A stretch of 12,943 nt of DNA, from positions 1 through 12,943 of the forward strand of contig CADBTM010000226.1 of assembly GCA_902797555.1 (NCBI GenBank), given 5' to 3'. This document shows positions 1 through 6,572 of the stretch, piece after piece. The first letter of the stretch is position 1; every line of letters starts with the position of its first letter. Position numbers and translations under genes: made by a program. Source of the stretch: Oscillospiraceae bacterium. Lineage in GTDB: Bacteria > Bacillota > Clostridia > Oscillospirales > Butyricicoccaceae. The notes beneath the pieces were generated by a model. That model had not been told where the DNA came from and made no database searches. It saw only the letters and a list, made by a program, of their open reading frames with translations.

Positions 1-1116
1 ATAGGCCGCCTCCCGCCAAAGGGGCAGAGCGCGGAGAAAGTCCTCCTTTGCCTGACCCTCCAGCCCTTCCGCCGCCTGGGCGGCGGGCAGATTGCCGGGG
101 GAAAAGCCATCCAGCTCCAGCCAGCGGACGGCGAAGAGAAAGGCCGCCTTGACCGCCTCGGCGTTGTCCTCCCCCTTGAGGGCGGAGAGCAGGGCGGCGT
201 TGCGCTTTTTTGCCCGGTCGGCCAGAATGGCAGGGACAAAGAGCAGGAATGCAAACAGCAATATGACGCCCAGAACGGGCAGAGGCACGGGCAGGGTCAG
301 GTCGCCCCCCTCCTTGCCGGAGGTTTCCTCCGGGGCAAAGAGGGTCTGGGGCTCGGACGGGGCATTTTCGGGCGTCGAATGCTCCTGGGCAAGCTGCCTG
401 TCGTGGGTGAAAAACACGGTCTCGGCGGCCAGACGGTCCCGGGCACTCTCGTCCCATCGGGAGAGAGCGGCGTTTTCTCCGGGATAGAGCAGCAGCACCG
501 CCCCCACGGTCAGCCCGACACACAGCAGAGCGGCTGCCGCGGGCAAAAGCTTGCCTCTTGCCATCGCCGGCACCAGCGCCGCCGCCCACAGAGTGCTCCA
601 CCACCACTGGGGCGTGACGCCCAGCCATGCACTGCCCAGAGCATAGAGGCAAAACACGGCGGCAAAGACAGGGGGAAAGCCTGTCCGCGCGCCCAGCCCC
701 AGGATCGCGCCGGTAAGCAGACCCAGCGGAAGCAGCGCCTGACGGACTGCCTGCGCCACGTTGTCGGCCTCCACAGGAAAGAGATCGTAGACGTAGGCCT
801 GCTTTTGCTGGCTGGCGGTCATCAGCCGGTTGAGCAGCAGCCGCACCCCATCCAGCTGGGTGAGCATCAGCACCGCTCCCGCGGCGACCAGAATGGCCAA
901 CAGGGGATAGGCCGCCTTTTTGGGAAGGAGCGCCGTAAGGACGATCCCTGCGGCGCCCGCCAGCAGGGGCAAAACGCCGACCTCGGAGAGATAGGCCATC
1001 CCCGACAGGCTGCCCCACAGGGCGGCATAGCAAATCAGGGCGCAGCACAGCGGCAGGAGCCGTTCGCCCCAGCCTGTGCGTTCCTGTTGGGTTTTCAGGA
1101 TCATGCCGCGCTCCAT
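1..1116 (-). CDS. Polytopic membrane protein with DUF4129-like C-terminal tail (partial, 3' end outside window)
   Basis: The frame is open for 372 codons and runs off the left edge, so the C-terminus is missing. ATG at 1116 follows AAAGGA and lies 15 nt after the DUF58 stop. Six to eight hydrophobic segments fill residues about 20-210. A polar, probably extracytoplasmic loop covers about 211-275, one more membrane helix about 277-296, then a basic RAKKR stop-transfer. The cytoplasmic tail (about 305-372) has the FAVRWLELDGFSP...LP pattern and a downstream WREAAY, resembling DUF4129. Family knowledge: MoxR-DUF58 operons usually also carry a TgpA-like transglutaminase membrane protein ending in DUF4129. 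Here the loop is only about 65 residues and I see no transglutaminase core or Cys-His-Asp triad, so this looks like a reduced version. Its role is unknown; envelope work with the MoxR/DUF58 pair is inference. Confidence 0.75.
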   Translation of the reverse strand, partial: MERGMILKTQQERTGWGERLLPLCCALICYAALWGSLSGMAYLSEVGVLPLLAGAAGIVLTALLPKKAAYPLLAILVAAGAVLMLTQLDGVRLLLNRLMTASQQKQAYVYDLFPVEADNVAQAVRQALLPLGLLTGAILGLGARTGFPPVFAAVFCLYALGSAWLGVTPQWWWSTLWAAALVPAMARGKLLPAAAALLCVGLTVGAVLLLYPGENAALSRWDESARDRLAAETVFFTHDRQLAQEHSTPENAPSEPQTLFAPEETSGKEGGDLTLPVPLPVLGVILLFAFLLFVPAILADRAKKRNAALLSALKGEDNAEAVKAAFLFAVRWLELDGFSPGNLPAAQAAEGLEGQAKEDFLRALPLWREAAY

Positions 1117-1131
1117 ATCGGTTCCTTTCGG

Positions 1132-2190
1132 TTACATAATCAGCTTCAGATTCCCGGACGTCAGCTCGCCGGGGTCATAGGTCTCGCCGGGGATGAGCAG
1201 GGTGATGCGGTTGCCCGCCTCCAGCGTGTCCAGCTCGGGCTGCTCCACCGGGGAGAGCACCGCGCCGTGGGCAAAGTCGATGACAGGGTGGCTCTCCCGC
1301 CAGCGGGCGCACACCGTGCGCTCCCCTTTGCTGATGGGATGGGAAAAGATCTCCCGCCACACCGCGGCGCCGCCGTCGGCGTTCACGTCCTGTTCCCCGA
1401 TCCGGTAGGGGATCTCCATCTGATCCAGCCCCTGACAGATCGACGCCAGCAGATCCAGCGTCTGTTCCATCCTTGTCCCGTCGATGGGCTGGGAGACCTC
1501 CTGCGTCTCCAGCAGCAGCAAAAGCCGCCGCTCTACCGGCAGGCCAAAGTCCCGCACCAGCGTCTTGCCCGCCTTTTCACTCAGCTTCCAGTGGATCTGT
1601 CTGACGGGGTCGCCGGGGGCATATTCCCGGACGCGGAAGGTCTCGCTGGGGTCGCTGCCCGGACGGTCGCGGGAAAAGTCCTCCGTCTCGGAGAGAAAGT
1701 CGCCGGTGTCGGCAAGCTGGATGTCCAGCGGATAGGCGCGGGGCAGCACCAGCGTTTCCGCCCCATCTGCGAAGGGGAGCTTTTTGCAGAACAGCCCCAA
1801 CGGGTCATAGAGCCGCAGACGGGCGATATCGGTGCGGTACAGTCCGCATCGCAGGGGGGTGAAGTCCACCTGACTGCTTCCGCCGCGGCGGAGGGTCAGA
1901 CGCTGCACATCCCCGGAAAAGAGGTTTTCCGCCTGCAGGTCGCAGCGGATGGGAAAAAGCCGCGGCGCGGAGAGGGTGACGGACAGGACGCTGTCCTCCT
2001 CACGCAGGAGGGTCTCGGACGCCTGAACCGTCCCACTGCCTCTGCCGAAAAGCAGCATCGCCGCCAGCGACAGCAGGGGTACGGCGATGACCGCCGCCAG
2101 CAGGGCGCGGGTGCCGCCGTTGTTTTCAAAGAGATAGACCGCCGCCGCTCCCAACAGGGCGAGCGCCCATCCGATCCGATTTCGTATCAT
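1132..2190 (-). CDS. DUF58 domain-containing protein
   Basis: 352 aa. I chose ATG at 2190, one base after the moxR stop, because the protein then begins with a membrane anchor (MIRNRIGWALALLGAA). A GTG at 2241 would extend it by 17 unlikely residues inside moxR. No strong ribosome site precedes it, so translation is probably coupled to moxR. Two membrane helices lie at about residues 5-22 and 28-49. The DUF58 signatures are clear: YDPLGLF at about 128-134 and REYAPGDPVRQIHWK at about 188-202, followed by a VWA-like C-terminal half. DUF58 proteins are the standard partners of MoxR ATPases and are thought to be membrane-anchored adaptors with a metal-binding VWA-like fold; their biochemical role is unsettled. 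Length and architecture are ordinary for the family. Confidence 0.9.
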   Translation of the reverse strand: MIRNRIGWALALLGAAAVYLFENNGGTRALLAAVIAVPLLSLAAMLLFGRGSGTVQASETLLREEDSVLSVTLSAPRLFPIRCDLQAENLFSGDVQRLTLRRGGSSQVDFTPLRCGLYRTDIARLRLYDPLGLFCKKLPFADGAETLVLPRAYPLDIQLADTGDFLSETEDFSRDRPGSDPSETFRVREYAPGDPVRQIHWKLSEKAGKTLVRDFGLPVERRLLLLLETQEVSQPIDGTRMEQTLDLLASICQGLDQMEIPYRIGEQDVNADGGAAVWREIFSHPISKGERTVCARWRESHPVIDFAHGAVLSPVEQPELDTLEAGNRITLLIPGETYDPGELTSGNLKLIM

Positions 2191-2191
2191 G

Positions 2192-3130
2192 TTATTTTGC
2201 CCGATGGGGGAGGGGAACCTCCCGCAAAACGACTTGGGCACAGTCGGCCGCCGTGTGCTTTTCCAGCTTGGCCGCGGGGCTGAGGATCAGCCTGTGGGCG
2301 ATCACGTCGGAAAAGACCCGCTGCACGTCCTCGGGGATGACATAGTCCCGCCCGTCCAGCCAGGCCGCCGCTCGCGCCATTTTGCTGACGGCGATGGCGC
2401 CGCGGGGGCTGAGCCCCAGCGTGAGCAGGGGACTTTCCCGGGTGGCCGCCGCCAGCAGGGCGATATAGCGGACGATCTCCTCCTTCATGGTGACCTCGCT
2501 CACCGCCCGCTGCATCTCGAGAAGGGCATCGGCGTCACACACCTGATGCACATCCTCCAGCGGCTGGGCGGTCTGGTGACCCCGCAGGATGGCCATCTCG
2601 CTGTCCAGATCGGGATAGCCCACCGTCAGCCGCACCAAAAAGCGGTCCAGCTGGGCCTGGGGCAGGGGTTGAGTACCCGCCGTGCCCACCTGATTCTGGG
2701 TGGCGATGACGCAAAACGGGGTTTTGAGAGGGTGCGCCTCGCCGTCCACCGTCACACGCCCCTCTTCCATGGCCTCCAGAAGGGCGCTCTGGGTCTTGGA
2801 GGAGGTGCGGTTGATCTCGTCGCCCAGCACCAGATTGGCGTCGTTGACCACCCCGGGGACATAGCGGAAGGTGCCGCTCTCCCGGTCGTACATGGAAAAG
2901 CCCACGATATCCGAGGGCAGAACGTCGGGGGTAAACTGGATGCGCTTATATTTCAGTCCCATGGCCTTGGAAAAGGCCACCGCCAGCGTGGTCTTGCCCA
3001 CGCCGGGCACGTCGTCCAGCAGGATATGCCCGCCGGACAGCATGGCCATGAGCACCTTTTCGGTGACGGCGCGCTTGCCCACCACCGCCTTGTCCACTTC
3101 GTTCAGAATCGCGTCAGTTTTCGGGTTCAT
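2192..3130 (-). CDS. MoxR-family AAA+ ATPase
   Basis: 312 aa. ATG at 3130 is chosen over one at 3145 because GGGAG sits 8 nt upstream of it. The ORF overlaps the end of the ECF transporter gene by 17 nt, which points to coupled translation. Walker A is DDVPGVGKTT (residues 39-48), Walker B is LVLGDEINR (100-108), and a sensor-1 stretch CVIATQN follows at about 142-148. The C-terminal lid carries the family's LGLSPRGAIAVSKMARAAA motif. MoxR ATPases are cytosolic, chaperone-like AAA+ proteins that work with VWA-containing partners; here the partner is the adjacent DUF58 protein. All nucleotide-binding residues look intact and the length is typical. The substrate of this pair cannot be told from sequence. 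Confidence 0.95.
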   Translation of the reverse strand: MNPKTDAILNEVDKAVVGKRAVTEKVLMAMLSGGHILLDDVPGVGKTTLAVAFSKAMGLKYKRIQFTPDVLPSDIVGFSMYDRESGTFRYVPGVVNDANLVLGDEINRTSSKTQSALLEAMEEGRVTVDGEAHPLKTPFCVIATQNQVGTAGTQPLPQAQLDRFLVRLTVGYPDLDSEMAILRGHQTAQPLEDVHQVCDADALLEMQRAVSEVTMKEEIVRYIALLAAATRESPLLTLGLSPRGAIAVSKMARAAAWLDGRDYVIPEDVQRVFSDVIAHRLILSPAAKLEKHTAADCAQVVLREVPLPHRAK

Positions 3131-3671
3131 GATTGTTTCTCCCATATCGTACAGGTATCAGCTTTGCTTTTTCCAAAACGGTATACAGCAGGGGCACGGC
3201 GATGAGATGCAGGATGATCCCCGGCAGTGACCCCACCAGATAGGCGCCCGCCCACATGGCGAGAGAATATTCCCGGGAGGACGCCAGATAAAAGAGCGCC
3301 TGCGCCGCGCCGCCCGCGATCCGTCCCACGAGCATGGCGGGGACGAGGGCGAGGTAGAGATCGGGCAGCAGTCTGCCCGTGCGGATGACCCGGAAGAGCA
3401 CCCCGGTCAGCACGCCGTAGACCGCCATTTCGGGAATGAAATACACCAGCTGGATGGCCGAGGGCATTCCGGTGGTTAGACTGGAGATCACCGGCCCCGC
3501 CACGGCACAGAACAGCCCGTACACCGGCCCGCACACCAGCCCGCACAGCAAAATGGGGATGTGCATGGGGGAAAAGGCGCTGCCCAGATTGGTCATATGA
3601 AATACAAAGGGGAGCACGGCGCACAGCGCTGTGCACAGCGCCGTCACCGTGGCTTTCTTGACAGAAGACAT
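3114..3671 (-). CDS. ECF transporter S component (substrate unknown)
   Basis: 185 aa, with about six hydrophobic segments. ATG at 3671 follows AAGGAG by 9 nt. The segment FSPMHIPILLCGLVCGP followed by GPVISSLTTGMPSA is characteristic of PF12822-like S components, the substrate-binding membrane subunits of energy-coupling-factor vitamin importers. No EcfA/EcfT genes are in the window, so it would use a shared module encoded elsewhere (group II arrangement). It heads the moxR-DUF58 operon and overlaps moxR by 17 nt, an odd pairing for a vitamin importer. Expression is probably controlled by the structured leader and terminator directly upstream. The substrate cannot be assigned from sequence alone: pantothenate, cobalamin precursors and other vitamins are all known within this broad family. 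Confidence 0.85.
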   Translation of the reverse strand: MSSVKKATVTALCTALCAVLPFVFHMTNLGSAFSPMHIPILLCGLVCGPVYGLFCAVAGPVISSLTTGMPSAIQLVYFIPEMAVYGVLTGVLFRVIRTGRLLPDLYLALVPAMLVGRIAGGAAQALFYLASSREYSLAMWAGAYLVGSLPGIILHLIAVPLLYTVLEKAKLIPVRYGRNNHEPEN

Positions 3672-3696
3672 TGCTTCACGCTCCTTGGAGAATCAT

Positions 3697-3738
3697 AAAA
3701 AGACGCGTGCCCTTCCCTTGTGGAAGCGCGCGCGTCTT
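3697..3738 (-). terminator. Intrinsic terminator/attenuator in the leader of the ECF-moxR operon
   Basis: Read on the minus strand, AAGACGCG (3738-3731) pairs with CGCGTCTT (3707-3700). Inside, after a short imperfect stretch, CTTCC pairs with GGAAG around an ACAAG loop. The stem runs straight into TTTTT. It lies inside the leader, between the promoter and the first start codon, with only 25 nt left before the ATG. It therefore would stop transcription before the operon is read, which suggests attenuation rather than end-of-gene termination. Confidence 0.75.
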
Positions 3739-3818
3739 GTGACACACAAAAAAGAAACCTGAAAAACCTGCGGAGAAAAATGGGAGCTTGTGCTCCGTTG
3801 CCTGCTTGTGCAGACAAC
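3717..3818 (-). promoter_or_regulatory. Structured 5' leader with four CACAAG hairpin loops (putative RNA switch)
   Basis: On the minus strand the hexamer CACAAG occurs four times, at 3810-3805, 3792-3787, 3741-3736 and 3722-3717. Each copy lies in a hairpin. H1 (3818-3797) has a 9-bp stem, GTTGTCTGC with GCAGGCAAC (one G-U), around ACAA. H2 (3796-3783) is GGAGC-ACAA-GCTCC followed by CATTTTT. H3 (3747-3730) is GTGTGTC-ACAA-GACGCGC with G-U pairs. H4 is the apex of the terminator. The 3' arm of H3 is the outer 5' arm of the terminator, so the two are mutually exclusive, as in an antiterminator. I do not recognise a named riboswitch class. A ligand- or protein-controlled switch is inference. 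Confidence 0.5.
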
Positions 3819-3832
3819 ATAAGTATGGTACA

Positions 3833-3861
3833 ATTATAAAAGATATCCATCCGGCTGTCAA
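3833..3861 (-). promoter_or_regulatory. SigA-type promoter for the ECF-moxR-DUF58 operon
   Basis: On the minus strand TTGACA (3861-3856) and TATAAT (3838-3833) are separated by exactly 17 nt, a full match to the consensus. Transcription should start near 3826, giving a leader of about 155 nt before the ATG at 3671. Such a strong promoter in front of a terminator fits control at the RNA level. Confidence 0.85.
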
Positions 3862-3879
3862 CCGGTTTTTCCCTTAAAT

Positions 3880-3908
3880 TTGCGATATTATCAAACCGGA
3901 TTTATTAT
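3880..3908 (+). promoter_or_regulatory. Probable promoter for the uridine-kinase-like gene, with an inverted repeat around the -10
   Basis: TTGCGA (3880-3885) and TATTAT (3903-3908) are 17 nt apart, upstream of the ribosome site AAGGAGG at 3917-3923. The start would be near 3915, leaving a very short leader. CGGAT (3897-3901) and ATCCG (3909-3913) form an inverted repeat that brackets the -10, a placement typical of repressor operators. The promoter call is moderate; the operator is speculative. Confidence 0.5.
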
Positions 3909-3929
3909 ATCCGAAAAAGGAGGGGCAAG

Positions 3930-4511
3930 ATGACCACAGTATCCGCCGCTTGCCAGCGGCTTGCACAAACGATCAACACCCTGCTTGCGACCCGGCCTCA
4001 CGTGCTCGTCGCCATCGACGGCCGCTGCGGCAGCGGAAAGTCCACTCTGGGAGATGCCCTCGCCCGGCGCCTGGAGGCAAACCTGCTGCACACCGACGAC
4101 TATTACCTGCCCTTTGATCGCAGGATCCCCGGCTGGGAGACCGTCCCCGCCGCCAACATGGATTTTGACCGGCTGTGCCGGGAAGTGATCGAGCCGGCTC
4201 TTGGAGGAGAAGCCATCCTCAGCCACCCCTATCGCTGCATGGACGGGGTGTATCTGCCCGAGACCCGTTTGCCGCCCCGTCCGGTGACCGTGGTGGAGGG
4301 GAGCTATTCCCACCATCCCGCCCTGGGAAAGGGGTACGATCTGCGCATTTTCGTCACCTGTGACCCCGCCGTGCAGGAGCGCCGTCTGCGGGCGCGGGAG
4401 GGGGAGTATTACCCCATGTTTCCCGCCCGGTGGATCCCGCTGGAGGAGGGCTATTTCCGTCAGTACGCCATTGAGGAGAAGGCCGACGTGACCCTGGAAC
4501 TGGAGGGCTGA
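3930..4511 (+). CDS. Uridine-kinase-like P-loop kinase
   Basis: 193 aa. ATG at 3930 is preceded by AAGGAGG with 6 nt spacing. The P-loop is GRCGSGKS (residues 31-38). HTDDYY (54-59) has the acidic residue expected to contact the phosphoryl acceptor, and VEGSYSHHP (122-130) matches the EGSYS-type strand of uridine kinase-like proteins. An arginine-rich lid (RRLRAREGEYY) follows near 150. These features place it in the uridine kinase/phosphoribulokinase-like group. It is shorter than classic Udk (about 210 aa), and the small kinases of this type in Clostridia have no firmly known substrate; a nucleoside or another small alcohol is possible. It is read away from the ECF-moxR operon and stands alone, converging on the next gene. 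Confidence 0.8.
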   Translation: MTTVSAACQRLAQTINTLLATRPHVLVAIDGRCGSGKSTLGDALARRLEANLLHTDDYYLPFDRRIPGWETVPAANMDFDRLCREVIEPALGGEAILSHPYRCMDGVYLPETRLPPRPVTVVEGSYSHHPALGKGYDLRIFVTCDPAVQERRLRAREGEYYPMFPARWIPLEEGYFRQYAIEEKADVTLELEG

Positions 4512-4512
4512 G

Positions 4513-5187
4513 CTATTTCAAAAACCGGCGCACCTGCTCCTCGCTCACGTCCAGCAGCCCGCGCAGATGGTCGCACAGCATCTGATAGGATTCCCGGGGC
4601 TCGCGGCGATAGACCGTGCGGGAAAAGTCCTCGCCCAGCCAGTGCTCGGGGGTGGAATATTCCGCCACGCCCCAGCCGTAGCGTCTGCCCTGCCTGTCGG
4701 TGAGATAGACAAAGTCGGAGATGACGACGTAACCCATATACTGCAGGCGCAGGATGGCGCCGTCAAAACCCTTGCGCCCCTCTTTACCATAGCCGCCCAG
4801 CCGCTTGAGACCCTTGGAGATCACGGGCTGGTTTTGCTCGATGAGGGTGTAGAGATAGTGATCCTCCCGGGGGAGCAGACCCTCGTCCCAGCGGGCGTCC
4901 AGATCATAGCCGTCCCGCCGCCAGTTGGCCAGCTCGGCATACCACCGGGGGCTGACAAAGGCAGCTTTCTTTTCAAACAGTTTGCCATAGGCGCAGCCTG
5001 TTGCCCGGATCACCGGACCCTTCCATTCCCACACGCCGTCCTGACCGCTGTCAAACCAGGCCTCCTTGGCCACATGCTCCTCGATGGAAAAGCCCTCGAT
5101 GGAGTTTTGAAACAGGGGCACGATGCCAAAGCGCGCCACGGCCTCTTCCATATCCGCCTGTGTGCGCACGGTAAAATCCAGCTTCAT
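4513..5187 (-). CDS. AlkZ-related-type protein, function unknown
   Basis: 224 aa, starting at ATG 5187 after an AGAGG ribosome site and its own promoter. The frame stays open far upstream, but that extension runs antisense to the ThrE gene and is not coding. The protein is soluble, without a signal peptide, and rich in Trp/Tyr. It has segments VWEWKGPVIRATGCAYGKLF, PREDHYLYTLIEQNQPVISK and GFDGAILRLQYMGYVVISDF. The middle part (Leu/Ile-rich helix followed by a basic KRLGGYGKEGRKGFDG stretch) is reminiscent of the winged-helix region of AlkZ/YcaQ DNA glycosylases, and proteins of this size are sometimes labelled AlkZ-related. I cannot identify a catalytic residue, so glycosylase activity should not be assumed. 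Its stop codon is one base from that of the facing kinase gene. Confidence 0.6.
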   Translation of the reverse strand: MKLDFTVRTQADMEEAVARFGIVPLFQNSIEGFSIEEHVAKEAWFDSGQDGVWEWKGPVIRATGCAYGKLFEKKAAFVSPRWYAELANWRRDGYDLDARWDEGLLPREDHYLYTLIEQNQPVISKGLKRLGGYGKEGRKGFDGAILRLQYMGYVVISDFVYLTDRQGRRYGWGVAEYSTPEHWLGEDFSRTVYRREPRESYQMLCDHLRGLLDVSEEQVRRFLK

Positions 5188-5206
5188 ACGCCAACCTCTT
5201 TCCTTT

Positions 5207-5236
5207 GTGCCGTCTGGCACTTCTTTTTTTATTATA
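5207..5236 (+). terminator. Small hairpin plus T-run, a possible plus-strand terminator
   Basis: GTGCC (5207-5211) and GGCAC (5216-5220) form a 5-bp stem with a GTCT loop, followed by TTCTTTTTTTATT on the plus strand. It could stop transcripts from the kinase gene that run through the antisense of the AlkZ-related gene. On the minus strand the same hairpin would sit at the 5' end of the AlkZ-related mRNA. The stem is short, so confidence is limited. Confidence 0.4.
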
Positions 5237-5258
5237 GTCGATTTTTCGCCGCGCGCAA
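5231..5258 (-). promoter_or_regulatory. Promoter for the AlkZ-related gene
   Basis: On the minus strand TTGCGC (5258-5253) and TATAAT (5236-5231) are separated by 16 nt. The -10 is a full consensus match and the -35 keeps TTG. The start should be near 5224, giving a leader of about 37 nt that opens with an A-run and the small hairpin. Confidence 0.6.
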
Positions 5259-5302
5259 TTCTTTTTCTTGCAAAAGCGGGCGGAGGGCAGGGCGATGCGC
5301 GC

Positions 5303-5331
5303 TTTACAACGGGGACAAAATATGGTATTCT
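5303..5331 (+). promoter_or_regulatory. Promoter for the ThrE-to-RsuA operon
   Basis: TTTACA (5303-5308) and TATTCT (5326-5331) are 17 nt apart, and TGG directly before the -10 makes an extended -10 element. The start near 5338 leaves a leader of about 15 nt with the ribosome site GGTGG. No other promoter-like stretch is seen before 11905, so this probably drives all nine genes. Confidence 0.6.
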
Positions 5332-5352
5332 CTTTGCAAAGGTGGTGATCCC

Positions 5353-6126
5353 GTGAAGCTGACCAAAAGACAACAAAGCGATCTTCTCGACTGCATGCTG
5401 GAGATGGGCGACCTGCTGCTGGATTCCGGCGCGGAGGTCAGCCGTGTGGAGGATACTCTTACCCGCATGGGAAAGGCCTACGGCGCGGGAAGAATGGACG
5501 TTTTCGTCATCACCTCCATCATCATCATGACCATGGAGTTTGCCGAGGGGGAGGGGATCACCGAAACCCGGCGCATCCACACCACCGGTCAGACGGACTT
5601 TTATCGTCTGGAAAAGCTCAATTCCCTCAGCCGCCAGTGCTGTGAAAAGCCGCTGCTTCTGCCCGAGCTGCGGGCGCAGCTGGATCGGATCTCCTCCGGA
5701 CACAAGCCCTTTTTCATGCTGTTCTGGGGCAGCGTGCTGGTGGGGGGCAGCTTTGCCATATTTTTCGGCGGCACCCTGTGGGACGGCCTTGCCGCCGCCG
5801 TGTTTGCCGCGGTGATCTGTCTTTTGCAGGAGTGGCTGGGGCGCACCCAGATCAACACCGCGGCATTCAATCTGCTGATTTCTCTTGTGGTGGGGCTGTG
5901 CGTGGGTCTGGTCACCGGGCTGATCCCCGCGCTGCACATGGATAAGATCCTCATCGGCGATATCATGCTGCTCATTCCCGGCCTTGCCATGACGAATGCC
6001 GTCCGCAATATGCTGGTGGGCAATACCATCTCCGGTGCGGTGCGCCTTGCCGAGACGCTGATCTGGGCGGGAGCGCTGGCCGGAGGCTTTATGGTGGCGC
6101 TGCTCATCGTGCAGGCCGTGCACTGA
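5353..6126 (+). CDS. Threonine/serine exporter, N-terminal (DUF1212) subunit
   Basis: 257 aa. The start is GTG at 5353, 7 nt after GGTGG; the open frame further upstream has no ribosome site and crosses the promoter. Residues 1 to about 115 are soluble and contain LLDSGAEVSRVEDTLTRM and a VFVITSIIIMTM strand, the conserved cytoplasmic part of the ThrE family. About five membrane helices follow. The loop GDIMLLIPGLAMTNAVRN is a hallmark of PF06738. In Corynebacterium a single ThrE protein exports threonine and serine using the proton gradient; in Firmicutes the protein is commonly split into two genes, as here. The second half lies 14 nt downstream. The actual substrate is not proven; given the operon it might be another small amino acid or amide. 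Confidence 0.9.
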   Translation: MKLTKRQQSDLLDCMLEMGDLLLDSGAEVSRVEDTLTRMGKAYGAGRMDVFVITSIIIMTMEFAEGEGITETRRIHTTGQTDFYRLEKLNSLSRQCCEKPLLLPELRAQLDRISSGHKPFFMLFWGSVLVGGSFAIFFGGTLWDGLAAAVFAAVICLLQEWLGRTQINTAAFNLLISLVVGLCVGLVTGLIPALHMDKILIGDIMLLIPGLAMTNAVRNMLVGNTISGAVRLAETLIWAGALAGGFMVALLIVQAVH

Positions 6127-6140
6127 AAGGGGGAGAGAGA

Positions 6141-6572
6141 ATGAAGGATGTGATCATTCAGCTGGTGACCGCCTTTTTGGGGTCGCTGGGCTTTACCCTG
6201 CTGTTCGGCCTGAGGAGACGGTATCTTTTTGCCGCGTCGCTGGGCGGCGTTCTGGCGTGGGGCGTGTATCTGGCGGTGGAGGCGTGGATGAAGCAGGGCT
6301 TTTTGGCCTGCCTGATCGCGGCGGCCTTTGCCGTGCTCTATGCCGAGCTTTTGGCGCGCAAGCTCAAAACGCCGGCCACCCTGTTCGTCATCCCGGCCAT
6401 CGTGCCTCTTGTGCCGGGAAGCTCGCTCTACTACGCCATGAGCAGCGCCGTTCAGGGCGATCTGATCAGCGCGCGGAGCTACGGCACCCAGACGCTGGTG
6501 TATGCCCTTGCCATCGCGGCGGGCATCAGTCTGGTCACCGCCATCCGCCAGCTGAAAACCAAAAAACAATGA
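6141..6572 (+). CDS. Threonine/serine exporter, C-terminal (ThrE_2) subunit
   Basis: 143 aa, with ATG at 6141 after GGGGGAG. Four hydrophobic helices are visible. The segment FVIPAIVPLVPGSSLYYAM with the following SSAVQGD is the signature of PF12821 (ThrE_2/DUF3815), the membrane half that pairs with DUF1212. It begins 14 nt after the first half and its stop overlaps the next start as ATGA, so the two subunits should be made together and form one exporter in the cytoplasmic membrane. Length is normal for the split form. Confidence 0.9.
   Translation: MKDVIIQLVTAFLGSLGFTLLFGLRRRYLFAASLGGVLAWGVYLAVEAWMKQGFLACLIAAAFAVLYAELLARKLKTPATLFVIPAIVPLVPGSSLYYAMSSAVQGDLISARSYGTQTLVYALAIAAGISLVTAIRQLKTKKQ

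Noticed and set aside
379..2283. A 634-codon plus-strand open frame facing the DUF58 and membrane protein genes
   Set aside because: It is the antisense shadow of GC-rich genes with clear family motifs. Its protein is low-complexity, Gln/His/Arg-rich and shows no recognisable domain.
3697..3826. Leader as a THF, preQ1, TPP, guanidine-II or ANTAR-type element
   Set aside because: The conserved core sequences and loop bases of those classes, as I know them, are not seen. The loops read CACAAG instead.
3644..3850. A short minus-strand ORF of 68 codons through the leader, as a possible leader peptide
   Set aside because: It begins inside the promoter -10 region. The internal ATG after the transcription start has no ribosome site, and the base pairing of the leader explains the sequence better.
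5188..6123. N-terminal extension of the AlkZ-related frame on the minus strand
   Set aside because: It is antisense to the ThrE gene and crosses the promoter pair between the two genes. The ATG at 5187 with its own promoter and ribosome site is much better.
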